DNA from: Breoghania sp963678585
Lineage (GTDB): Bacteria > Pseudomonadota > Alphaproteobacteria > Rhizobiales > Stappiaceae
DNA length: 64,000 nucleotides
Reading direction: 5' to 3'
Assembly (NCBI GenBank): GCA_963678585.2
Contig: CAXXGA010000002.1
Location: forward strand, 1,116,001-1,180,000
Position numbers and translations under genes: made by a program. A model generated the notes under the pieces. That model saw only the letters and a list, made by a program, of their open reading frames with translations, made no database searches and had not been told where the DNA came from. Of this stretch, positions 45,677 to 53,843 are shown one piece after another. Positions within the stretch are counted from its first letter, which is position 1. The number at the start of each line of letters is the position of its first letter.

Positions 45677-47388
45677 TGCGGGAGCTGATCATCGACAGCT
45701 TTGCCGGAGGTGGTGGTGCTTCCACCGGCATCTACATGGCGCTGGGGCGGCATCCGGATATCGCAATCAACCACTCCGAAGCCGCGCTTGCCATGCACCG
45801 GGCGAACCACCCGGAAACGCTGCATGTGTCCAAAAACATCTATCAGGTCGATCCGCTCGACCTGGTGGGGCGGAACCCTGTCGGGCTGCTGTGGGCCTCT
45901 CCGGACTGCAAGCACTTTTCGAAGGCGAAGGGCGGGCGTCCGGTGAAGCGGAACATTCGCGACTTGGCATGGACCGTCGTGCTGTGGGCGAAGCGCGCGC
46001 GGCCTCGCGTGATCATCCTTGAAAATGTCGAGGAATTCAGGACGTGGGGGCCGCTTCTACAGGATGACGACGGCAATTTCCGTCCCGATCCTGAACGGAT
46101 GGGGCAGACGTTTGACGAATGGGTGAGGCAGCTCAAGCGGCTGGGCTACAAGGTTGAGTGGCGCGAACTGCGCGCCTGCGACTACGGCACGCCGACGATC
46201 CGCAAGCGGCTGTTCGTGATCGCGCGGCGGGACGGGAAAAGGATTGTCTGGCCGGATCCGACGCATGGCAAGCCGGATGATCCTGACGTGATCGCCGGAT
46301 GCAAGCTGCTCTGGCGCACGGCTGCCGAAATCATCGACTGGTCGCTGCCGTGCCCTTCGATCTTCGATACGTCCGAAGAGATCATGGCGAAATACGGCAT
46401 CCGGGCGAAGCGACCGCTGGCTGATAAGACGCTGAGCCGGATTGCGCGCGGTGTCGTGCGCTGGGTGATGGAGGCGAAAAAGCCGTTCCTCGTCGTGTGC
46501 AACCATGGTGGGGATGGCTTTCGCGGGCAGGGACTGGATGCGCCGATGCAGACCATCACCGCGGCGCGCGATGCGGTCGGGCTGGTCAGCCCGACACTGA
46601 TTCAGACGGGTCAGGGTGAGCGGCCGGGACAGTTGCCGCGGGTTCCGGGTCTCGACAAGCCTATCGGGACGCAGGTTGCAGCAGGCTGCCGACATGCGGT
46701 CGTTGCGGCGTTTCTGGCGCAGCACAACAACGACAGTCGCCGGATCGGCGGCGTGAACCCCGGACGTTCTGCAAGCGAACCGCTTGCGACGCTGACGGCG
46801 GCGGGAGCGCAGCAGCAGGTGGTTGCTGCGAGCCTGATTCGGCAATTCGGAAATTCAGTTGGTTCCGGCGTCTGCGAGCCGGTCGGTACGATCACGGCGG
46901 GAGGTGCAGGTAAAACCGGGATCGTGGCTGCCTCCATGATCAATCTGCGTGGATCAAATCAGTCCGGCTCCGCTGCTGATGAGCCGGTACGGACGGTGAC
47001 GGCCAGCGGGCAGCATCATGGCGTCATCGCGGCCTTCCTCAACACCTATTACGGCACCAGCGAAGCGCATGCGCTCGATATGCCGATGGGAACGGACACG
47101 ACACGGGACAGGCGGTCGCTGGTGACGGTCGAAATCGACGGCACCACCTACGCGATCGTCGATATCGGCATGCGCATGCTGACGCCCCGCGAGCGGTTCC
47201 GCGCGCAGGGGTTCCCAGATGACTACGAAATCGAGATCGGTATCGGGTCGGACGGTGAGCCCGTGCCACTGACGCAGGCTCAGCAAGGGGCATGCTGCGG
47301 AAACTCCGTATGCCCCGATCTGGCCGCGGCGCTGGTGAGCGCGAATGTGCCGGAGCTGGCCGAAGAGATCAGGGAGGCTGCGGAATGA
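45676..47388 (+). CDS. DNA C5-cytosine methyltransferase
   Basis: The 570-aa orphan methyltransferase has motif I DSFAGGGGASTGIYMALG and motif IV WASPDCKHFS, with the catalytic cysteine in SPDC. ENVEEF is motif VI, and RKRLFVIARR is motif VIII. Motifs IX-X appear near the end (LTPRERFRAQGFPDDYEI and GNSVCPDLAAAL). The long region between (about residues 280-480) has five related blocks such as EPLATLTAAG, EPVGTITAGG and EPVRTVTASG. It probably protects phage DNA. Confidence 0.93.
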   Translation: MRELIIDSFAGGGGASTGIYMALGRHPDIAINHSEAALAMHRANHPETLHVSKNIYQVDPLDLVGRNPVGLLWASPDCKHFSKAKGGRPVKRNIRDLAWTVVLWAKRARPRVIILENVEEFRTWGPLLQDDDGNFRPDPERMGQTFDEWVRQLKRLGYKVEWRELRACDYGTPTIRKRLFVIARRDGKRIVWPDPTHGKPDDPDVIAGCKLLWRTAAEIIDWSLPCPSIFDTSEEIMAKYGIRAKRPLADKTLSRIARGVVRWVMEAKKPFLVVCNHGGDGFRGQGLDAPMQTITAARDAVGLVSPTLIQTGQGERPGQLPRVPGLDKPIGTQVAAGCRHAVVAAFLAQHNNDSRRIGGVNPGRSASEPLATLTAAGAQQQVVAASLIRQFGNSVGSGVCEPVGTITAGGAGKTGIVAASMINLRGSNQSGSAADEPVRTVTASGQHHGVIAAFLNTYYGTSEAHALDMPMGTDTTRDRRSLVTVEIDGTTYAIVDIGMRMLTPRERFRAQGFPDDYEIEIGIGSDGEPVPLTQAQQGACCGNSVCPDLAAALVSANVPELAEEIREAAE

Positions 47389-47573
47389 GCGCGTTTGAAC
47401 TCGCGGCAGCGGCTCGTGATCTGGAGATAGCCCGTCTGCGCTGGGAAAAGACCGAGGCTGATGCCGACTACATCGCCTTCCTGGAGGCGGAAGGACGCTG
47501 GCAGCGGTGCCGCATTGCCGAGCTTGCCGCCGCCGTCAAACCCTGCGGACGGAATGTGAGGGCGCGCGCATGA
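47385..47573 (+). CDS. Small helical phage protein
   Basis: The 62-aa product starts MSAFELAAAARDLEIARLRW and is predicted to be mostly helical. It overlaps the methyltransferase stop by 4 nt. Function is unknown; it is the last rightward gene before the second opposing gene. Confidence 0.55.
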   Translation: MSAFELAAAARDLEIARLRWEKTEADADYIAFLEAEGRWQRCRIAELAAAVKPCGRNVRARA

Positions 47574-47599
47574 TGGCATTGGATCTCAAGCTCTTGAAC

Positions 47600-48292
47600 T
47601 TATCGGTGCTCGGCATCCTTCCGCAATCGCTCAAGCTTCTTGCGGAAGCTGTCTCTGAGGGCTTCGGCCGTGGTTGTTTCATCCAGTTTGCTGATGGTGC
47701 GGCCATCAAAGGACGCCGCGAGCTCCGGATCAAATTTGATGGCGACGCGGCGAATGCGGCTGAAGGCAATTCGGTAGATCTGAAGCCAAACCTCTGTCAG
47801 GCGCTCGATCTGATCTTCCGCTGTGTTGTCTCGTGTGGGCCTCGGTTGTTCGACAATCCGTTGCGCAGACTGAAATTCGCCGATGATTGCTTCCAGGTGC
47901 ATTCGAAAGCGCGGAGAGAGGTGCGCTTTCAACTCGACCAATTCCTGAGCCCATTCTTCGAATTTAAGCTCAGTGTTGGCAAACCCGACGTGGAGTATCG
48001 CGTCGTCTCGGGCTTCGGCGTCGGTCAAGGCCGTGTCGACAAACTCCCAAATCACATCGATCATCGCAAGCTTCGATGTCAGGAAGCTGAGAACGACGGC
48101 TTTTGCCTCAATGGGATCTGCGCGCATGGCGCGGATGGTCAACAAAGCGCCGACGAGTGCCGCAGTGCCCGCTATCAGCGTTTGCCAATTTCCCAAAAAA
48201 GAAACGAAGCCGACGGCCGCAATCTGACCGGCCCAGCCTGCAATTGCGAAGCCGACAAGGCAGGCGGCGAAGTATTTCCACGTGTCTTTCAT
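47600..48292 (-). CDS. Two-TM membrane protein on the opposite strand (moron candidate)
   Basis: The 230-aa product starts MKDTWKYFAACLVGFAIAGW and has two membrane segments near residues 8-32 and 35-53 (NWQTLIAGTAALVGALLTIRAM, split). A cytoplasmic helical domain follows, ending RDSFRKKLERLRKDAEHR. I recall the NWQTLIAG-type stretch from other rhizobial prophages, though no function is known. It opposes the early operon, sits between methyltransferase and primase genes and would be transcribed independently. It could serve the lysogen. Confidence 0.8.
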   Translation of the reverse strand: MKDTWKYFAACLVGFAIAGWAGQIAAVGFVSFLGNWQTLIAGTAALVGALLTIRAMRADPIEAKAVVLSFLTSKLAMIDVIWEFVDTALTDAEARDDAILHVGFANTELKFEEWAQELVELKAHLSPRFRMHLEAIIGEFQSAQRIVEQPRPTRDNTAEDQIERLTEVWLQIYRIAFSRIRRVAIKFDPELAASFDGRTISKLDETTTAEALRDSFRKKLERLRKDAEHR

Positions 48293-48336
48293 GGTTCGGA
48301 ACGTATCAGCGTTTCTGCCGATGGGGTAGGTGCGTC

Positions 48337-49620
48337 ATGAGCTTCCCCGAGCACGAGATCGACCGCGTGAAGGCGGATGTGCGGATCTCCGATGTGATCG
48401 GCCGCGATGTGACGTGGGACCGCGCCAAGACCAATGTTTCGGTCGGGGACTTCTGGGCCTGCTGTCCGTTCCACGCCGAAAACACGCCGAGCTTCCATTG
48501 CGACGACCGTCGCGGCACCTACAAGTGTTTCGGCTGCGGTGCTTCCGGCGATGCAATCCGCTATCTCATGGATCGTCATGAGATGACCTTCGCCCAAGCC
48601 GTCGAAAGCCTGGGCGGAAAACGCGGTGCGCCGCAACTGAGTGCGGCGGAACGGGCGAAGGCGGATGCAGAGCGCAAGGCGCGGGCTGAGGCCGATGCGC
48701 GCAAACAGAATGCCTATCGCGAAAAGGAGTTGCGCCGGGCTTATGAGATCTGGAACCGGGGCACGGTGTTTGCCGGTTCGCCGGGGGAAACCGTCTATTG
48801 GGCCGGGCGCGGGCTGAGCGCGCCGGGAAAACCGGGCGAGCGCAGTGCGGTTTATCCCTCCCAACGGTTTGTGGCCGACATGCCCTATCACGCGCCCGCT
48901 CTGGAAAAGGGAAAGCCGCCGCGCCTGATCTATTCCGGGCCCGCTGTTCTGGCGGCGATTGTCGGGCCAGCGGCGGGGAACGACCTGCGGTTTCAGGGTG
49001 TGCATATCACATGGTTCGATCCGCACCATGCGGGCGAGAAGGTTCGCCTGATCGATCCGGACACGGGTGAGACACTGCCTTCCAAGAAGATCCGCGGCTC
49101 GAAGGCGCAAGGGTGGATACTGCTGCGAGATCCGCGCCGGGTCGGCGTCGGCATGGGGGCCTTGAGGATCGGCGAGGGCATCGAGACGGTGCGCTCCTAC
49201 TGGCAGGCGGAGGAAGCCGTGCGCGGGGCGCGGGCAATCGAAACCTATGCCTATGCGACATCCATCGACCTGCAATCCATGGGTGGGCGCGCTGTCGAGA
49301 CAATCGCGCATCCGGATCTGAAGAAAGAAACGGCCTCGGGCCGCGTGATGAAAGTTCGGGTGCCGGGGCCGGTGCCGGACATGACGTCGGATCGCGCGCT
49401 GGTGCCGCCGGATTCCATTCGCGAAATCCTGATGCTGGGCGATGGCGACAGCGACCCTTTCACCGCGCGCCAGGTGCATGCCCGCGCCGCCGCCCGATGG
49501 GCGCGGCCGTGGCGGCGTATCGGCTCCGTATGGGCGCCGGATGATCAGGACTTCAACGACGGGCTGAAAGAGCGGGCGCAGGCAGCACTTGCCGCAGCGC
49601 CTGCGCGGGAGGACGCATGA
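48337..49620 (+). CDS. CHC2 zinc-finger / Toprim primase
   Basis: The 427-aa product starts MSFPEHEIDRVKADVRISDV. The CHC2 zinc ribbon is complete: CCPFHAENTPSFHCDD and YKCFGCGASGDA (residues about 45-75). A charged coiled linker follows, then a Toprim_3-like domain with IGEGIETVRSY and EILMLGDGDSDPF. It would make RNA primers for phage replication. It overlaps the P4-type primase-helicase gene by 4 nt, and the two probably work together. An upstream in-frame extension was rejected. Confidence 0.9.
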   Translation: MSFPEHEIDRVKADVRISDVIGRDVTWDRAKTNVSVGDFWACCPFHAENTPSFHCDDRRGTYKCFGCGASGDAIRYLMDRHEMTFAQAVESLGGKRGAPQLSAAERAKADAERKARAEADARKQNAYREKELRRAYEIWNRGTVFAGSPGETVYWAGRGLSAPGKPGERSAVYPSQRFVADMPYHAPALEKGKPPRLIYSGPAVLAAIVGPAAGNDLRFQGVHITWFDPHHAGEKVRLIDPDTGETLPSKKIRGSKAQGWILLRDPRRVGVGMGALRIGEGIETVRSYWQAEEAVRGARAIETYAYATSIDLQSMGGRAVETIAHPDLKKETASGRVMKVRVPGPVPDMTSDRALVPPDSIREILMLGDGDSDPFTARQVHARAAARWARPWRRIGSVWAPDDQDFNDGLKERAQAALAAAPAREDA

Positions 49621-51380
49621 GCGACGATATCTATCAAAAGATCATGGAGCGCCCCGTCGAGGAATATCCCGCGCCTGCGGCTGACGATGCCGGCAGCGGG
49701 GGCGATGGGCCGCCGCCCGAAAACGGCGGGGGCGGTGAAGGACCGGGAGACGACCCGGAACGCAACCGCCTGCGCGACTGCGCCGAACAGCCGGAAACCG
49801 ACATCGGCAACGGCCGCCGCATGCTGACGTGGAACGGGCACCAGATCCTCTATGTCGCGCGCATCGGCTGGTACGTGTTCGATGCGAAGCGGTGGGCGGA
49901 AGATGTGGAAGGCCGCCAGATCAGGCCGCTTGCGCATCAGGTGGTTGAGAAGATCGGCCATGAGACGCGGTTCATCGATTTCACCGAACGCGAGGCGATG
50001 GCCGTGCAGGCCGCAGGCGAGGCGGCGGATGAAGCCGAACGCATCGAGGCGCTGGGCAAGGATGCGACCGACGAGGACAAGGCGATGGCTGCATCGCTGA
50101 AGAAGACGATCGCGGAAGGAGCGGATGCGGAGAAGGCGCTCGCCGGGCGGAAATCCGGCCGCAGGCGCTACTGCAAGACATCCGGATCGAGCGGCAAGCT
50201 CGATAATATGCTGCGCGAGGCCGCGCCCTATGTGGGGCGCGAGGTGGGCGATCTTGACGCCGATCCGCTGGCCCTCAACACCCCGGCCGGAACGCTTCGA
50301 TTTGTTTCCGAGGATGATCCGGAAAGTCCGGATGAGGACACGCCGCGGAAAATATGGTCGGTGAAGATCTTCGATCATGACCGCGATGATTTGATCACCA
50401 AGCTTGCGCCGGTCGATTACGATGCGCAGGCGACGGCGCCGACCTTCGATGCGTTCCTTGAACGGGTGCAGCCCGATGCAAGGATGCGGGGATTCATCCA
50501 GCGGTATTGCGGCTACTGCCTTACGGGCCTCACCTCCGAACAGGTGTTCGCGTTTTTTCACGGGGAGGGGGCGAACGGCAAGTCGACGCTGGTCGATCTG
50601 GTGGCGCGCATTCTCGCGGATTACTCCACGACGGTGCCCTTCGAGACATTGGCGGGCGATGACCGGCGCAAGGGCGGTGAGGCAACGCCGGATCTGGCAA
50701 AGCTGCCGGGTGCGCGGCTGGTGCGGGCCTCCGAGCCGGAACAGGGCATGAAGTTCCGCGAGGCCATGGTCAAGGCCCTGACGGGCGGCGAGGCCATCCT
50801 GATCCGACGCCTGCATGCCGAATTCACCGAGATTGTGCCGACCTTCAAGCTGATCATTTCCGGCAACCACAAACCCGACGTCAGGGGCACGGATGACGGC
50901 ATATGGCGGCGCGTGCTGCTGGTGCCGTGGGATGTGCAAATACCGAAAGGCGAGCGCGATCCGCTGTTGCCGCAAAAGCTGTGGGCGGAACGGGCGGGGG
51001 TTCTGAACTGGCTGATACAGGGGGCGCTCGACTACCTCACATATGGCCTCGATGTGCCGGAGGAAGTGCGTGCTGCGACAGACAGTTACCGTGAGGAAAG
51101 CGACCCGGTGGGGGCGTTCCTGGATGGATATGTCGAGGTAACGAAAAATCCAGACGACGTGCTGACGCCGGGCGAGTTGTACGCGCTGTTCAAGACCTTC
51201 TGCGAGGCGGCCTCATTCACCGTCTGGACGCCGACGACCTTCAACCGGCACTTGCCACGCAAGGCGTCGAAGTTGGGATTCACCAAGGCGAAGAAGAACG
51301 GCAACACGATCTATCGCGGGATACGAACCAAGTCGGCGCCGGGGGCTGATGAGTGGCCGCCCGATGAAGAGAGGGGCTGA
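49617..51380 (+). CDS. P4-type primase-helicase (D5-N / SF3 helicase)
   Basis: The 587-aa product has a low-complexity acidic N-terminus, a D5-N-like region and an SF3 helicase core. Walker A is GEGANGKSTLVDLVARIL near residue 316; the region with DLAKLPGARLVRASEPEQG and FKLIISGNHKPDV supplies Walker B and sensor motifs. The C-terminus (TPTTFNRHLPRKASKLGF) is DNA-binding-like. In phage P4 the alpha protein binds iterons at ori; here iterons lie directly downstream. Confidence 0.93.
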   Translation: MSDDIYQKIMERPVEEYPAPAADDAGSGGDGPPPENGGGGEGPGDDPERNRLRDCAEQPETDIGNGRRMLTWNGHQILYVARIGWYVFDAKRWAEDVEGRQIRPLAHQVVEKIGHETRFIDFTEREAMAVQAAGEAADEAERIEALGKDATDEDKAMAASLKKTIAEGADAEKALAGRKSGRRRYCKTSGSSGKLDNMLREAAPYVGREVGDLDADPLALNTPAGTLRFVSEDDPESPDEDTPRKIWSVKIFDHDRDDLITKLAPVDYDAQATAPTFDAFLERVQPDARMRGFIQRYCGYCLTGLTSEQVFAFFHGEGANGKSTLVDLVARILADYSTTVPFETLAGDDRRKGGEATPDLAKLPGARLVRASEPEQGMKFREAMVKALTGGEAILIRRLHAEFTEIVPTFKLIISGNHKPDVRGTDDGIWRRVLLVPWDVQIPKGERDPLLPQKLWAERAGVLNWLIQGALDYLTYGLDVPEEVRAATDSYREESDPVGAFLDGYVEVTKNPDDVLTPGELYALFKTFCEAASFTVWTPTTFNRHLPRKASKLGFTKAKKNGNTIYRGIRTKSAPGADEWPPDEERG

Positions 51381-51765
51381 CGCGCGCCCCTCTTACACCC
51401 CGGTTGGCAGGGCGATGACGCCTCGCGCGCGTGAATTTCGGGGAAGCTAGGGACGCAAGCGGCGGGCGGTTCGTCTTGCGTCCCCGAGGAAGTCAGAAGG
51501 AATTCAACGGCTTGGGAAGCTAGGGACGCTAGGGAAGCAAATGCCGGGTATGCGCGTGAGGCAATAAAGGGGTGCGGGGAAAGGTGTTTGCCTTTCTCAC
51601 ATGCGTTTCTTCCAAAACTGCTTCCCTAGCTTCCCCAAAATCAAAAACAGAACGCAAAAATATAGAGAAACCAATTAGATAGGCTAGGGAAGCAAACGGG
51701 ATTATCGCAAAATCCTTGCTTCCCCATCTTCCCTAGCTTCCCTGACATGGAAAAGGGCCTGTGAA
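51381..51765. other. Iteron-rich 385-bp region, candidate replication origin
   Basis: GGGAAGC/CTAGGGA motifs occur at 51441-51453, 51514-51538, 51620-51636 (inverted), 51683-51693 and 51718-51743 (inverted). A 10-bp stem GGGACGCAAG (51450-51459) / CTTGCGTCCC (51475-51484) sits at the left end. An AT-rich stretch (about 51630-51685) lies between the inverted groups. Repeats plus AT-rich DNA next to a P4-type helicase gene fit an origin. No ORF is supported. Confidence 0.7.
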
Positions 51766-52419
51766 ATGCGGAAAATCATCGATATCGAGGCGCTGCTGTT
51801 CTGGGCTCTTGGTGATCAGGGCGTGGCGGATGAGTTTCGCGAGGAGGCTTACGGGGCTGGCTACTCGGCCTCGGCCTGGGAGCCGATTGAGAGGCTGGCC
51901 CAATTGGGCACGCTGGTGGATGGGCGGGCCGGTGGGCGGTTCGGTTCGGGCGATTGTCACCGCGACGCGATTGCGGTTGGCGATGCCATTCGCTCGATGG
52001 AACCGAAGGCGCGGGGAACGGTGATCTGTTACGGGCGGATCGGCGCGCGTCCGTCATGGGACTATGAGCCGGAGTTGCGGCCGGTGATCGGCATCAACGG
52101 AAAGCCGGTGGTGATCCGCGAGCGGGTGAAGGGCTTGCGGGGATGGCGTGAGGACGTGACGGGGTGCGAACTGGAATTGCGCCCATCATTGGAAACCGCT
52201 CGTGCTGCGTGGTTGCGCTACCGCGAATGGTGGATGGGGCTCGCCTATCTTCAGGCGTTGCTCAAGCCGATACTGTCTGATCATGAGGTGACCGGGCCTT
52301 GCGCGCCGTTCGAACCATGGATAGGGACGGCATCAGAGGCGCTGGTTTCCGCCGTTCTTGGTGATTTGCAGGCCGATGATGACAGGTCGGGTATCGTACG
52401 GACCCGCAGAACCGCTTGA
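51766..52419 (+). CDS. Phage protein in antiterminator position, unknown function
   Basis: The 217-aa product starts MRKIIDIEALLFWALGDQGV. It is rich in Trp and Arg (WLRYREWWMGLAYLQALL) and shows no motif I can name. It lies after replication and before a promoter-terminator pair and the late genes, the place held by Q-type late regulators in lambdoid phages. A late-gene regulatory role is inferred from position only. Confidence 0.7.
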   Translation: MRKIIDIEALLFWALGDQGVADEFREEAYGAGYSASAWEPIERLAQLGTLVDGRAGGRFGSGDCHRDAIAVGDAIRSMEPKARGTVICYGRIGARPSWDYEPELRPVIGINGKPVVIRERVKGLRGWREDVTGCELELRPSLETARAAWLRYREWWMGLAYLQALLKPILSDHEVTGPCAPFEPWIGTASEALVSAVLGDLQADDDRSGIVRTRRTA

Positions 52420-52433
52420 CTGGCGGTCTGGAT

Positions 52434-52460
52434 TTGACATAGCGTTGTCACGCTAAAAAA
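52434..52460 (+). promoter_or_regulatory. Promoter-like site with dyad before late genes
   Basis: TTGACA (52434-52439) is followed by the dyad TAGCGT-TGTC-ACGCTA (52440-52455) and an A-run. No good -10 is spaced at 17 bp; TAAAAA lies at 14 bp. The dyad could be a regulator site on a late promoter. Confidence 0.5.
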
Positions 52461-52473
52461 GGTTCAAACCAGA

Positions 52474-52506
52474 AGCCCGGCCGGGAAACCCCGCGCCGGG
52501 CTTTTT
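52474..52506 (+). terminator. Rho-independent terminator before late genes
   Basis: AGCCCGGC (52474-52481) pairs with GCCGGGCT (52495-52502), followed by TTTTT. It lies only about 20-40 bp after the promoter-like site and just before the first late gene. Confidence 0.82.
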
Positions 52507-52519
52507 CGTGGGTGATCGG

Positions 52520-53083
52520 ATGTCTGTTGTTTCCTTCCATTGGGAAGGCCGCGGCGTTGTCCGCTTGGCAGCCGCCACGAAAAACACCTTGGGCTCGCGG
52601 AAAGCCAGAGCGGCATTCCGGCGCGGCATCAACAGGGCTGGCGACAAAACCTTCACGACTGTTCGGCGGGCTGTCGCCAAGCAGGTCGGACTTAATCAGC
52701 AGCGAACGACCAGCAAAGGCGGATTGCGCAAGGTGCGGGCGAACTACCAGTCGCTCGAATACCTGATCTTGTCGCGTGGCGGTTTCATCAGCCTGAAAGA
52801 GTTCAAGTCGCGGCAACTGAAACGCGGTGTCTCGGCTGCCCCGTGGGGAAAGCGTCAACTGTTCAAGAGCACATTTGGGCCGAACGTCGGCGCGTTGGGC
52901 GGGCATGTGTTCCGCCGAACGACTGCCGCGCGTTTCCCGATCGAGAAGCTTTGGGGCCCGGCGATCCCGAAAGAGATCGTGAAGGACGAAAGCCGCGCGG
53001 CGTTCAATGAGACCGTCGCACGCGAACTCCCGCCCAAGATCGAGCATGAAATCCGGCGTCTGATGCAGGGCGCGGCGTCCTAA
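52520..53083 (+). CDS. Minor tail protein Z-like (GpZ family)
   Basis: From ATG 52520 the product is 187 aa, basic and helical at the start (RKARAAFRRGINRAGDKTF). The end (FPIEKLWGPAIPKEIVKDES and ELPPKIEHEIRRLM) resembles prophage minor tail protein Z. In lambda, Z lies among tail genes; here it is the first late gene, before terminase. GTG 52508 is an alternative start. Confidence 0.68.
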   Translation: MSVVSFHWEGRGVVRLAAATKNTLGSRKARAAFRRGINRAGDKTFTTVRRAVAKQVGLNQQRTTSKGGLRKVRANYQSLEYLILSRGGFISLKEFKSRQLKRGVSAAPWGKRQLFKSTFGPNVGALGGHVFRRTTAARFPIEKLWGPAIPKEIVKDESRAAFNETVARELPPKIEHEIRRLMQGAAS

Positions 53084-53202
53084 ACCCCACCAATTCGGGG
53101 GTGGCGCCGGGGCCCCCACCCCCTTAGGGACCGCCCCCAAAACCGCACCCCCGCGGGGCCGCTGCCGCGCGGGATTGGGCTAGTTTTTCAGTGTCGGGGC
53201 TG

Positions 53203-53249
53203 GGTTACCAAGGGTTACCAAGGTTACCGAAATGAGCGAACCGGTTACC
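53203..53249 (+). repeat. GGTTACC repeat cluster before and in the terminase small-subunit gene
   Basis: GGTTACC occurs at 53203-53209, 53213-53219, 53222-53228 and 53243-53249, and again near 53348. Spacing of about 9-21 bp is near one or two helical turns. The cluster overlaps the start of the gene for a DNA-binding terminase subunit, as expected of a packaging (cos/pac) or autoregulatory site. Confidence 0.7.
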
Positions 53250-53843
53250 GATGGAATTTGGGTCGGTGTGCGCCAACTGGCTGAGATGAAGGGCGTATCA
53301 CATCCGGCGATCTCCAAGCGGTTGCGGCGGTTTGAAGAAGCCGGGCTGGTTACCGTGCGCCGGGAAGGGCGCAAGACGCTGGTGAATGTCGCGCAGTGGG
53401 ATAGTGCGGCGGATGAGGTGACCGACCCCGCGCGGCTCGCCGGTGCGGCGACGACGCGGCAAATGTCCGCGGAGCCCGATGCCGGAGCAACGGCTGCTAA
53501 TGCCGGGCCGGGATCAACCAATACGAGCGCGTACAGCTACCAGCAGGCGCGCAAGGCGCAGTACGACGCCGACCTGAAAGAGATCGAACTCGCCAAGCAG
53601 CGCGGTCAGCTCCTGCCGATAGCGGATGTGGAAGACGCAATGATCCGCTGTGCGGAGAGCCTGGTGCGTGCGATCGATCAGTTGCCGGCCGGTGCCGACG
53701 ATCTGGCTGCGGCCGTGTCGCGCGGCGGGGTGCCTGCCTTGCGCGATGCGCTGAAGACGAAGGCGCGGGATCTCAGACAGCAGCTTGCCCAGAACATGAA
53801 GATCCTGGGCGAAGACGACGAAACAGAGAGCGGCGACGAATGA
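53232..53843 (+). CDS. Terminase small subunit-like protein (Nu1-type)
   Basis: The 203-aa product has an N-terminal winged helix-turn-helix (about residues 10-52: VGVRQLAEMKGVSHPAISKR, RRFEEAGLVTVRRE). A linker and a helical oligomerisation part follow (YQQARKAQYDADLKEIELAK, then IRCAESLVRAIDQLP). This layout and the position before terL match lambda Nu1-like subunits that bind phage DNA at the packaging site. It overlaps terL by 4 nt. Confidence 0.82.
   Translation: MSEPVTDGIWVGVRQLAEMKGVSHPAISKRLRRFEEAGLVTVRREGRKTLVNVAQWDSAADEVTDPARLAGAATTRQMSAEPDAGATAANAGPGSTNTSAYSYQQARKAQYDADLKEIELAKQRGQLLPIADVEDAMIRCAESLVRAIDQLPAGADDLAAAVSRGGVPALRDALKTKARDLRQQLAQNMKILGEDDETESGDE

Noticed and set aside
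48103..48336. Longer N-terminus of the CHC2 primase
   Set aside because: The extension is antisense to the two-TM gene and Arg-rich; the conserved zinc-finger protein begins naturally at ATG 48337.
47507..48340. 277-codon plus-strand frame antisense to the two-TM gene
   Set aside because: The minus-strand product has convincing membrane segments and a natural start; the plus frame has no family signal.
51381..51765. CRISPR array in the repeat-rich region
   Set aside because: Repeats are short (about 13 bp), in both orientations and unevenly spaced, with no cas genes; iterons fit better.
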